Of a DNA stretch of 64,000 nt, positions 33,178-40,445 are shown piece after piece. Both the position numbers and the translations under genes were made by a program. The stretch is from Paenibacillus sp. SYP-B4298 (lineage in GTDB: Bacteria; Bacillota; Bacilli; Paenibacillales; Paenibacillaceae). Under the pieces are notes generated by a model. The model saw nothing but the letters and a program-made list of their open reading frames with translations. It was not told where the DNA came from and ran no database searches. Where the stretch lies: assembly GCF_027627475.1 (NCBI RefSeq), contig NZ_CP115484.1, positions 62,001 to 126,000 of the forward strand, written 5' to 3'. Numbering within the stretch: position 1 is the first letter of the stretch; the number at the start of each line of letters is the position of its first letter.

Positions 33178-33359
33178 GCATAACACCACATTCACGCTTC
33201 GGGACGGTCGTCCCTTGGTCTGCTGGAGGAATTTCGAGGAAGTAGAATCAAGCAGACAACCCTGCGAGGCTAAGTCTGGCGATCCAGCTTGGCGATTGCT
33301 TCGCATGATCGCCGCGGCAGCTTAAGCCTCTCGGGTTCGTGAATGCAAGAACGTTATGC
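33178..33359 (+). repeat. attC site 5
   Basis: GCATAAC / GTTATGC, 182 bp, same subtype as sites 2, 3, 6 and 8. Pairs with left border at 32693. Confidence 0.9.
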
Positions 33360-33402
33360 GTAACTTCCTAAACCGAAAAATGAATGTAAAACAATATAAG
33401 TT

Positions 33403-33738
33403 ATGCCGGGAAGAAGAATCGAGGAAGCTACAGCCAACGGCACTTAAGGAATCGAGAGAGCATGCCGGGAAGAAGAATCGAGGAAGTTACAGCCAACGGC
33501 ACTTAAGAAATTGAAAGAGCATGCCGGGAGGAGGAATCGAGGAGGCGACAGCCAACGGCACTTAAGGAATTGGAAGAGCATGCCGGGAAGAAGAATCGAG
33601 GAAGCTACAGCCAACGGCACTTAAGAAATTGAAAGAGCATGCCGGGACGAAGGCTCGAGGAGCGACAACCAACGGCACTTAAGGAGTCGGCAGAGCATGC
33701 CGGGAAGAAGAATCGAAGAGGCGACAGCCAACGGCACT
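33403..33738 (+). repeat. 59-bp tandem repeat array D (about 6 units) in a gene-less cassette
   Basis: Same unit and flanks as the other arrays, with more substitutions between units. No gene seen. Confidence 0.9.
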
Positions 33739-33773
33739 TTTGTTTGAAGTAATTCAAAGAAGACGGAAGCGAC

Positions 33774-33954
33774 GCATAACACCACATTCACGCTTCGGGA
33801 CGGTTGTCCCTTGGTCTGCTGGAGGAATTTCGAGGAAGTAGAATCAAGCAGACAACCCTGCGAGGCTAAGCCTGTCGACCCGGCTTGGCGATTGCTTCGC
33901 ATGATCGCCGCGGCTGCTTAAGCCTCTCGGATTCGTGAATGCAAGACGTTATGT
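33774..33954 (+). repeat. attC site 6
   Basis: GCATAAC / GTTATGT, 181 bp, same subtype as site 5. Inverse core matches left border GTTATGCG at 33353, not its own right core. Confidence 0.9.
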
Positions 33955-33999
33955 GAAACCCCTGCATTCATTAAAAAACTAATAGAGAGGAGTATTTTT

Positions 34000-34524
34000 A
34001 TGCTCTCTGAAGAATTAATAAGTTCAAAATCTATAATAATCAGAACAAGTAGTAAAGAAGATTTAGAATTTGTATTGATGGCTGAGCAAGACCCTAAAAA
34101 TAACAAGTACATTATAAGATGGTCGGAACTGGAACACCTAGATGCAATGAATAATAAAGATAAAATCCATATGATTATTGAAAGCACTGATAATGGTAAA
34201 GTTGGATTTTGTATCTTAAGTGGTTTAAGCAATAAGAATGGATGTATTGAATTGATAAGAATAGTAATTGTAAAGAAAGGCAATGGATATGGTAAGGAGT
34301 CAATAAATCTACTACAGAAATATGTATTTGAAAAATTAAAAGCACATAGATTCTGGCTTGATGTGAAAGAGCATAATTACAGAGCAAGAGAATTATATGA
34401 AAACAGGGGATTTGTTATTGAGGGTAATCTGAGAGAAGCGTTAAAGAGTGAAAAGGGATATGAATCACTAGTAATAATGGGGATGCTAGAAACAGAATAT
34501 AACAAAATTCAAAGGAAGTTGTAG
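34000..34524 (+). CDS. GNAT family N-acetyltransferase
   Basis: A 174-residue single-domain acetyltransferase. The acetyl-CoA loop is degenerate but visible as 'VIVKKGNGYGKESINLL' (Q/R-x-x-G-x-G/A region), and the C-terminal 'NYRARELYENRGFVIEGNLRE' is typical of RimI/RimJ-like members. Substrate unknown. RBS AGAGGAG before ATG. One of seven GNAT genes in the array; all differ in sequence, so they were acquired separately rather than duplicated. Confidence 0.88.
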   Translation: MLSEELISSKSIIIRTSSKEDLEFVLMAEQDPKNNKYIIRWSELEHLDAMNNKDKIHMIIESTDNGKVGFCILSGLSNKNGCIELIRIVIVKKGNGYGKESINLLQKYVFEKLKAHRFWLDVKEHNYRARELYENRGFVIEGNLREALKSEKGYESLVIMGMLETEYNKIQRKL

Positions 34525-34548
34525 TATCTCTAGGATGGCAGGGGCATC

Positions 34549-34742
34549 ACATAACACCGTATTCACGCTTCGTCGCTATCGCTCCTTGGTCCGGGCCGAA
34601 GTAGAAGAAGTGTTTCGAAGAAGAAGTTTCAGTAGCAGGGAAGCATAGTCAGCCGGACAACCCTGCACTGCCTAACCGCGTCGCGGCCCCTCCCTTCGGT
34701 CGTTTAAGCCAGTGAGGGTTCGTGAATACAAGAACGTTATGC
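34549..34742 (+). repeat. attC site 7
   Basis: ACATAAC / GTTATGC, 194 bp, the longest site. TCACATAAC pairs with left border GTTATGTGA at 33948. Interior resembles site 1. Confidence 0.9.
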
Positions 34743-34788
34743 GTAACTTCCTAAATCGAAAAAACGAATGTAAAGCAATATAAAAGTT

Positions 34789-35069
34789 ATGCCGGGAAGA
34801 GGAATCGAGGAAGCTACAGCCAACGGCACTTAAGGAGTCGGCAGAGCATGCCGGGAAGAGGAATCGAGGAAGCTACAGCCAACGGCACTTAAGGAGTCGG
34901 CAGAGCATGCCGGGAAGAAGAATCGAAGAAGCTACAGCCAACGGCACTTAAGGAGTTGGCAGAGCATGCCGGGAAGAAGAATCGAAGAAGCTACAGCCAA
35001 CGGCACTTTAAGGAATAGGAAGAGCATGCCGGGAAGAGGAGTCGAAGAGGCAATAGCCAACGGCACTTA
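34789..35069 (+). repeat. 59-bp tandem repeat array E (about 5 units) in a gene-less cassette
   Basis: Same unit and flanks as arrays A-D, shortest copy. No gene seen. Confidence 0.9.
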
Positions 35070-35102
35070 TGTTTGAAGTAATTCAAAGAAGACGGGAGCG
35101 AC

Positions 35103-35284
35103 GCATAACACCACATTCACGCTTCGGGACGGTCGTCCCTTGGTCTGCTGGAGGAATTTCGAGGAAGTAGAATCAAGCAGACAACCCTGCGAGGCTAAGT
35201 CTGTCGACCCGGCTTGGCGATTGCTTCGCATGATTGCCGCGGCAGCTTAAGCCTCTCGGGTTCGTGAATGCAAGAACGTTATCC
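35103..35284 (+). repeat. attC site 8
   Basis: GCATAAC / GTTATCC, 182 bp. Inverse core matches the left border at 34736. Confidence 0.9.
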
Positions 35285-35379
35285 GAAACACCTGAAACTG
35301 ACTCGAAATACTGGCTGCATAGTCCGCGGCAAATGGTTTGAAATAGCCGAGGTTTGGTAAATGTGAATTGGCGTATAAG

Positions 35380-35652
35380 ACCGAAGAACTGTATAGACCG
35401 AAGAACTGTATAGATCGAAGAGCTGTATATCGAAGAACTGTATAGACCGAAGAACTGTATAGATCGAAGAGCTGTATAGATCGAAGAACTGTATAGATCG
35501 AAGAGCTGTATAGATCGAAGAGCTGTATAGATCGAAGAGCTGTATAAGATCGAAGAACTGTATAGATCGAAGAGCTGTATAAGATCGAAGAACTGTATAG
35601 ATCGAAGAGTTGTATAAGATTGAAGAGCTGTATAAGATCGAAGAACTGTATT
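35380..35652 (+). repeat. About 17-bp tandem repeats in a gene-less cassette (copy 1, about 16 units)
   Basis: Units of 17-18 bp of the type CGAAGAACTGTATAGAT with A/G variation (GAACTG or GAGCTG). The conserved flanks, GCGGCAAATGGTTTGAAATA left and AATCAAGAAGCCAGGTGAAT right, recur at 38580-38910. Long minus-strand frames through it are low-complexity and lack a ribosome site, so I do not call a gene. Confidence 0.9.
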
Positions 35653-35682
35653 TTGTATGTGAATCAAGAAGCCAGGTGAATC

Positions 35683-35807
35683 GGATAACATAATGTTCAA
35701 GCATCGTCGCTGTTGCTCCTCGGTCTGGTAGAAGTTGTAGGCAGGGGAGTGGAATCAGCCAGACACACCCGGCATTCGCCGGGCGTCGTGAACACGGAAC
35801 GTTAACC
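35683..35807 (+). repeat. attC site 9
   Basis: GGATAAC / GTTAACC, 125 bp short type with the compact inner hairpin CCCGGCATTCGCCGGG. CGGATAAC pairs with left border GTTATCCG at 35278, while its right core is different. Confidence 0.92.
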
Positions 35808-35843
35808 GAAATTCTTGCACAATATGGAAAGGAATGAAGCTCG

Positions 35844-36731
35844 ATGCCAAGCATATTTTTAAGCCATACTAGTATTGATAAACCATTTGTTGAAAAACTT
35901 GCAAGAGATTTAAAAAGGATCGGAGTTAATGTTTGGTTTGATAAGTGGGAAATTAAGATAGGTGATTCAATTACTTGGAAGATTGAAGAAGGTATTCGTG
36001 AGAATGAATTTCTTGGAATTGTTTTATCTCCCGAAGCCTTAAGTTCTGAATGGGTAAAGAGTGAACTTGGGGCAGCTTGGGTGAAACAAATGCATACAAG
36101 AAAGGTTTTTGTTCTTCCTATTTACTATAGAAGTTGTGAAATTCCTTACTTCTTAGCTGATAGAAGATTTGCAGACTTTCGGTCTGACTATGAATATGGG
36201 TTTAAAGAGTTGGCTTCTATTTTTGGTATTGAAGAGACTGAAGCTATTACTCAAGACAACTGGAGAAAGTTTACGAAAAACAAAAAGGTTGATTGGAAGA
36301 AATATAAAATTAAAGAATTTGAGGAATTGGTTACTACATTAGTAGACCGTGCAATTGATTTTAAATGGTCAGCATGGGTTGGGGGGACAGCGAATGAATT
36401 TTCTATTACACTTCATACACAATCCCATTCTGAGAAGAAATCTGTCTCAATTAAACTTGTTGGTGAAACGAATTCATACATGGCAACATTTATTGATGAA
36501 TATAATCCAAACCACTTAAAGGTTACTGATTTTAATATTTATGTTGGAAATTCTGTGGATTCATGCGATGAGTTTGTTTACAGGATAATGAAAGATTTTA
36601 ATGAACAATTTGGGGCACCTACCGGAAAACCTGAATATGCTACTGAAAGATTTTCAAGAGGAAATGAGGTCTCTGAATTGACGAAAGAAATTATAAAGAA
36701 ATTTAACTGGTATAAAGGTGATAGACTCTAG
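35844..36731 (+). CDS. TIR domain protein
   Basis: A 295-residue cytoplasmic protein. Residues 1-130 are a TIR domain: 'IFLSHTSIDKPFVEKLARDLK', 'VWFDKWEIKIGDSI', 'GIVLSPEALSSEWVKSELGAAW' (candidate catalytic Glu of TIR NADases near SEW or SEL), 'VLPIYY'. The C-terminal 165 residues ('GGTANEFSITLHTQSHSEKK' onwards) are beta-rich and not recognised; they could sense a trigger. TIR proteins with unknown sensor parts are common in bacterial defence, so abortive NAD depletion is a good guess but unproven. RBS AAAGGAATG region; the ATG is at 35844. Confidence 0.87.
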   Translation: MPSIFLSHTSIDKPFVEKLARDLKRIGVNVWFDKWEIKIGDSITWKIEEGIRENEFLGIVLSPEALSSEWVKSELGAAWVKQMHTRKVFVLPIYYRSCEIPYFLADRRFADFRSDYEYGFKELASIFGIEETEAITQDNWRKFTKNKKVDWKKYKIKEFEELVTTLVDRAIDFKWSAWVGGTANEFSITLHTQSHSEKKSVSIKLVGETNSYMATFIDEYNPNHLKVTDFNIYVGNSVDSCDEFVYRIMKDFNEQFGAPTGKPEYATERFSRGNEVSELTKEIIKKFNWYKGDRL

Positions 36732-36756
36732 CTTATTCAGAGATGGCAAGAACATC

Positions 36757-36921
36757 GGTTAACACAGCATTCACGCTGCGGGGCATCAGCCCCTTGATCT
36801 GCCGGAAGAATTATCGAGGAAGCAGGATCAGGCAGACAACCCTGCACCGACTAACCGCGCCGCGGCCGTTCCCGATGGTCACTTAAGTCGGTGAGGGTTC
36901 GTGAACACAAGAACGTTATAG
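36757..36921 (+). repeat. attC site 10
   Basis: GGTTAAC / GTTATAG, 165 bp. CGGTTAAC pairs with the unusual left border GTTAACCG at 35801, a good covariation example. Confidence 0.92.
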
Positions 36922-36954
36922 GAAATATCCAAACACTTTTAGAGGAGTACAAGA

Positions 36955-37371
36955 ATGATTGATCAATTCTTTAGAAGTCCAAAACTACAAGATATATTAA
37001 GCATAATAGAAACAGAACCCCTCAAATACTCTAACCAAGAAATAATTCAGTGTGTAGATAAATTTCTGCCAAGCTACAATTGTGAAGGATCTGCTAAGGG
37101 GTATTTTTGTATTATTTCGCATCTTTGTTACTATAGGCCTGATCTTGAAGTTAGATTAATGAAGATTGCGTTAAAGCCCTTATTTTATCTTGGAATTGAA
37201 GATCCTAACTTAGCTATTAAATGGGCTCAAAGTTATGTCTGTGAGAAAAACAGTAATGATTATTATACATCTAAACAAGGAAGAAACTGGATAGAATATC
37301 ATCTAAAAAATAAGTCTGAAATCATAGCAAGTATCTTTGAAGAAATAGATCTTGAAAATAATGCTGAATAG
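36955..37371 (+). CDS. Unrecognised 138-residue protein
   Basis: A soluble, mostly helical protein ('IIQCVDKFLPSYNCEGSAKGYFCIISHLCYY') with four or more cysteines. No known motif. RBS TTAGAGGAG stands 10 bases before the ATG, and the gene fills its cassette up to the attC, so it is probably real. Helical-repeat architecture resembling an adaptor or immunity protein is only a guess. Confidence 0.75.
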   Translation: MIDQFFRSPKLQDILSIIETEPLKYSNQEIIQCVDKFLPSYNCEGSAKGYFCIISHLCYYRPDLEVRLMKIALKPLFYLGIEDPNLAIKWAQSYVCEKNSNDYYTSKQGRNWIEYHLKNKSEIIASIFEEIDLENNAE

Positions 37372-37491
37372 AGTAGCTGAAATATGAGACAGGAATTAAA
37401 TGAGAAGTGAAAGTAATAAACAAAATTGAGAAGTAGATGAGAGTAATGGAAAATCATATTTAAAGGTGAAATCGAAGAGGCCGGATACATC

Positions 37492-37678
37492 CTATAACAC
37501 CATGTTCACGCATCGTCGCATTCGCTCCTCGGTCCGGCAGGAGTAAAATCACAGAAGTGGAATCAGGCCGGACAACCCTGCAAGGCTAAGTGGCGGAGCC
37601 ACCCGGCAAGAGTCAATCGCTGCGCTGGATTGATCGGCAACTTAAGCCTTTCGGGCTCGTGAACAAAAAACGTTAGGA
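37492..37678 (+). repeat. attC site 11
   Basis: CTATAAC / GTTAGGA, 187 bp. CCTATAAC pairs with left border GTTATAGG at 36915. Inner part carries GGCGGAGCCACCCGGCAAGA, shared with site 32. Confidence 0.9.
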
Positions 37679-37748
37679 GAAATTCTATTTAAGGCATTAA
37701 AACCTAAAAAATGATATAATAAACAAAAACGTTTGGGAGGGATCAAAC

Positions 37749-37991
37749 GTGAAATGGAAAGAAGTTCAAAAAATATATCCAGACCAATTTGTAAAGTTTG
37801 AGATTATAGACTCGATTGAAATGGATGATAAAGAAATCATAGAGGAAGTAGCGTTAATAGGTCCGTTGAAGGATGAAGATGCAACACGAGAGTTGCTAAA
37901 CTGCAAGGATCGGACAATGGTCTACCACACATCCAAAGAAAAGGTAGAAGTCATCATTAGAAAACATATAGGCTTGAGGAGATATTTATAA
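37749..37991 (+). CDS. Small partner protein of the aspartic-protease pair, copy 1
   Basis: An 80-residue acidic protein beginning 'MKWKEVQKIYPDQFVKFEI' from a GTG start with GGGAGGG upstream. It resembles the 86-residue product at 46088-46348 (both open with 'KW', share 'I..D.I' and end with 'E.IE/VEVI...GLR'). It always precedes a retropepsin-like gene, so it forms a two-gene module. TATAAT at 37712-37717 suggests the cassette has its own promoter. Function unknown; toxin-antitoxin or substrate/protease pairing are possibilities. Confidence 0.75.
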   Translation: MKWKEVQKIYPDQFVKFEIIDSIEMDDKEIIEEVALIGPLKDEDATRELLNCKDRTMVYHTSKEKVEVIIRKHIGLRRYL

Positions 37992-37992
37992 A

Positions 37993-38370
37993 ATGCAAAT
38001 TGAACATAGAGATGGTCTTCTATTCACAGAATTAACAATACAGTATAAAGGACAGAGCAAGTTAATCAAAGATATTGTCATTGATACGGGGGCAAGTCAT
38101 ACTTTAATATCACAAGATGCTGTAGATGAAATTGACATCAGAGCAACTAAAGAAGATCACTTTATAACAAGCTATGGAATTGGCGGTGAGGAGCACGCAT
38201 TTATAAAAAAAATAGATGTAATAAAAATAGGGGACTACTGGGTAGAAGATGTTGAAATAGATTTTACTGCTTTTAGGTATAATATAAATGGGTTGTTAGG
38301 TTTAGATCTCCTGCTTAAAGGGAGATTCAATATTGATTTACTCAACCTAGTGTTAAAGCGTCTGCAATGA
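37993..38370 (+). CDS. Retropepsin-like aspartic protease, copy 1
   Basis: A 125-residue single-domain protein of clan AA. The catalytic motif is 'IVIDTGASHTLIS' at about residue 32 and the second structural motif is 'INGLLGLDLLLKG'. Proteins of this size work as homodimers. It starts one base after the previous stop, so the pair is co-translated. A second pair exists at 45711-46348 and a broken one at 56283. The last codons lie in an intrinsic terminator, so this cassette carries its own transcription end. Confidence 0.87.
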   Translation: MQIEHRDGLLFTELTIQYKGQSKLIKDIVIDTGASHTLISQDAVDEIDIRATKEDHFITSYGIGGEEHAFIKKIDVIKIGDYWVEDVEIDFTAFRYNINGLLGLDLLLKGRFNIDLLNLVLKRLQ

Positions 38371-38388
38371 AATTGCAGATTTTTTTTA
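38361..38388 (+). terminator. Intrinsic terminator inside a cassette
   Basis: TCTGCAAT/ATTGCAGA hairpin followed by eight T. It overlaps the stop codon of the protease gene and is kept in the degenerate copy near 56480. Confidence 0.85.
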
Positions 38389-38416
38389 TAGGTGATAACA
38401 GGAGGAAAATAGAACT

Positions 38417-38543
38417 TCTCCTAACACCATGTTCAAGCATCGTCGCTGACGCTCCTCGGTCTGGAAGAAGTTATAGGCAGGGGAGCGGATTCAGCCAGAC
38501 ACACCCGGCGTTCGCCGGGCGTCGTGAACACAAAACGTTATCC
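38417..38543 (+). repeat. attC site 12
   Basis: TCCTAAC / GTTATCC, 127 bp short type. TTCTCCTAAC pairs over 10 bases with left border GTTAGGAGAA at 37672. Confidence 0.92.
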
Positions 38544-38633
38544 GAAACACCTGAAACTGACTCAAAATACTGACTGCATAGTCCGCGGCAAATGGTTTGA
38601 AATAGCCGAGGTTTGGTAAATGTGAATTGGCGT

Positions 38634-38882
38634 ATAAGACCGAAGAGCTGTATAGATCGAATAACTGTATAAGATCGAAGAACTGTATAGACCGAAGAAC
38701 TGTATAAGATCGAAGAACTGTATAGATCGAAGAACTGTATAGACCGAAGAACTGTATAGACCGAAGAACTGTATAAGATCGAAGAACTGTATAGATCGAA
38801 GAACTGTATAAGACCGAATAACTGTATAAGATCGAAGAACTGTATAAGATCGAAGAACTGTATGGATCGAAGAGCTGTATTT
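38634..38882 (+). repeat. About 17-bp tandem repeats in a gene-less cassette (copy 2, about 14 units)
   Basis: Same unit family and same left and right flanks as 35380-35652, with 17- and 18-bp units mixed. No plausible gene. Confidence 0.9.
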
Positions 38883-38911
38883 TGTATGTGAATCAAGAAG
38901 CCAGGTGAATC

Positions 38912-39036
38912 GGATAACATAATGTTCAAGCATCGTCGCTGGCGCTCCTCGGTCTGGTAGAAGTTGTAGGCAGGGGAGTGGATTCAACCAGACACACCCG
39001 GCATACGCCGGGCGTCGTGAACACGGAACGTTATCT
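38912..39036 (+). repeat. attC site 13
   Basis: GGATAAC / GTTATCT, 125 bp, nearly the same as site 9. Pairs with left border GTTATCCG at 38537. Confidence 0.92.
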
Positions 39037-39057
39037 GAAACCGATACAACCCATAAA

Positions 39058-39231
39058 CTAATGATCTATAGTGATAGGGCCATGCTCCTTCTCGAACTCA
39101 TGAATATGCTGCTCAATGAGATATTCAATTTGCATAGCGATGGAGCGTTTATTTTTATCTGCAATCGATTTAATTTTCTGAAAGTTAGAATCCTCTAAAC
39201 GTAAAGTGAAAACCCTCTTATTGGTAGCCAC
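39058..39231 (-). CDS. Arc/CopG-type ribbon-helix-helix DNA-binding protein
   Basis: A 57-residue protein from a GTG start with AAGGAGAG upstream. 'RVFTLRLEDSNFQKIKSIADKNKRSIAMQIEYLIEQHI' has the beta-strand, helix, turn, helix layout of Arc-type repressors. It is on the minus strand, divergent from the next gene in the same cassette. The shared intergenic region is full of GTGAT/ATCAC half-sites, so it probably represses both itself and its neighbour. This is the layout of an antitoxin or small regulator module. Confidence 0.8.
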   Translation of the reverse strand: MATNKRVFTLRLEDSNFQKIKSIADKNKRSIAMQIEYLIEQHIHEFEKEHGPITIDH

Positions 39232-39243
39232 ACTGTTCTCTCC

Positions 39244-39374
39244 TTATTGGTGATACCATTATATTATCACTTAGGTGTCATAATGAATACATCCATATTG
39301 ACATCACTATGAAATCACCATAGAATGGAATTATAAGTGATTTCTAAGTGATGTCACCATATGGAGGGGATAAA
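39244..39374. promoter_or_regulatory. Divergent promoter/operator region of the RHH module
   Basis: TTGACA (39298-39303), 17-base spacer, TAGAAT (39321-39326) forms a good promoter for the rightward gene. At least six GTGAT or ATCAC half-sites are spread over 130 bases, partly overlapping that promoter, as expected for cooperative binding of an Arc-like repressor. Confidence 0.72.
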
Positions 39375-39707
39375 ATGCTTCAAGGGCTGGATCGTTATTT
39401 TAATGCATTTGTAGAACAAAGGACAGAAGAAGTTGGGCAAGTGATTTTAAAGAACAATATATATCATAAAGAACTTGTAAAGAGTAAAAGGAACTCGTTA
39501 GAAGAAGTACTAAAGGGAATAACGAAAACGAGTCGAGAAAAATTGTTAGACTATGAAGATAAAGCAAATTACCAGTCAGCATTTGAGAATGAAATCATGT
39601 ATAGACAAGGATTGTTGGATGGTCTAAATTATAGAAATACAATTATAAAAAGCCATGAAGAAGAGCAATTTGTGGGCGAATTCAAAGAAGGTACCGGCAT
39701 CAGATAA
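39375..39707 (+). CDS. Small helical protein resembling DUF6809, partner of the RHH regulator
   Basis: A 110-residue, charged and probably all-helical protein ('TSREKLLDYEDKANYQSAFENEIMYRQGLLDGLNYRN'). The 'E..Y..AF..E..Y..GL..G' spacing recalls DUF6809; the match is by eye only. The start at 39375 is used because ATGGAGGGG sits just before it. The stop codon lies within the inverse core of the attC, so the gene runs up to the very cassette end. The role may be that of a toxin or effector controlled by the divergent repressor (inference). Confidence 0.65.
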   Translation: MLQGLDRYFNAFVEQRTEEVGQVILKNNIYHKELVKSKRNSLEEVLKGITKTSREKLLDYEDKANYQSAFENEIMYRQGLLDGLNYRNTIIKSHEEEQFVGEFKEGTGIR

Positions 39708-39826
39708 CACCATGTTCAAGCATCGTCGCTGACGCTCCTCGGTCTGGAAGAAGTTATAGGCAGGGAAGCGGACTCAGCCAGACACACCCGGCGTTCGCCG
39801 GGCGTCGTGAACACCAAACGTTAGCT
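39702..39826 (+). repeat. attC site 14
   Basis: AGATAAC / GTTAGCT, 125 bp short type. CAGATAAC pairs with left border GTTATCTG at 39030. Confidence 0.92.
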
Positions 39827-39858
39827 GAAATACCTGATACCTTAAGGGGACTGATCTA

Positions 39859-40215
39859 ATGACTTTAAAACTTGTCCCGTTAAGAATCCCAACGGGCTGG
39901 ATTATATTAAAGAACTCTTTTACAGAAACAAATCCAGACAATTTTAATGACGAGAAATATGAACATATATGGGAATTTAAAGAAGATATACTACAGTTAA
40001 GAAATAAGAATTTAAAGCGAATCGTTGATTTAGGTTGGTATCCAGCACATAAGGCTGAAGGTCAATATTGTTTAGTGCTGGTTGATACTTCAGAGGCTAA
40101 TGATGAGGGATCATTTTATTGGAAAGAAATAGATAATTATAGATCAAGAAATATAAATGAAATAACAACTAAAATAGAGGATCTACTGAATAAAGTCAAT
40201 CAAGGCGAGTTGTAA
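39859..40215 (+). CDS. Unrecognised 118-residue protein, copy 2
   Basis: Differs from the product at 32171 at three residues (TEAN to TETN, NDEE to NDEK, WKKI to WKEI). The upstream 30 bases, ribosome site and downstream attC are also almost the same, so a complete cassette was copied 7.7 kb along the array. Function unknown; no recognisable motif. Confidence 0.8.
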   Translation: MTLKLVPLRIPTGWIILKNSFTETNPDNFNDEKYEHIWEFKEDILQLRNKNLKRIVDLGWYPAHKAEGQYCLVLVDTSEANDEGSFYWKEIDNYRSRNINEITTKIEDLLNKVNQGEL

Positions 40216-40240
40216 GGTTCTCGAAGAAGTTAGGTACTTC

Positions 40241-40387
40241 AGCTAACACCGTATTCAAGCATCGGGCCATTCGGCCCTCGGTCCGGCAGAGGGATTTCGG
40301 GGATGCAGGAGCAGCCGGACACATCGATCCCCCTAAGATAGGAGTTATCTAAGGGGGATCGATGTCGTGAATACAAAGACGTTAGAT
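40241..40387 (+). repeat. attC site 15
   Basis: AGCTAAC / GTTAGAT, 147 bp, near-identical to site 4. TTCAGCTAAC pairs with left border at 39820. Confidence 0.92.
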
Positions 40388-40445
40388 GAAACTCTCAAGG
40401 CATTAAAAACTATAAAGCATTTTTGAAATCTAAGGAGACTAAAAG

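Noticed and set aside
30461-35069. 59-bp arrays as CRISPR
   Set aside because: There are no unique spacers: units are contiguous and nearly identical, and no cas genes are in view.
35380-35652. 17-bp repeats as plasmid iterons or an origin
   Set aside because: No replication initiator gene or DnaA boxes nearby, and the repeats sit between a cassette border and an attC in two copies.
35173-35854. Long minus-strand low-complexity frames ('SSSIYTALRSIQFF' type) through the 17-bp repeats, also at 38471-38987
   Set aside because: Both overlap attC sites at each end, have no ribosome site and appear in two overlapping frames at once, as expected of a 17-bp repeat without stops.
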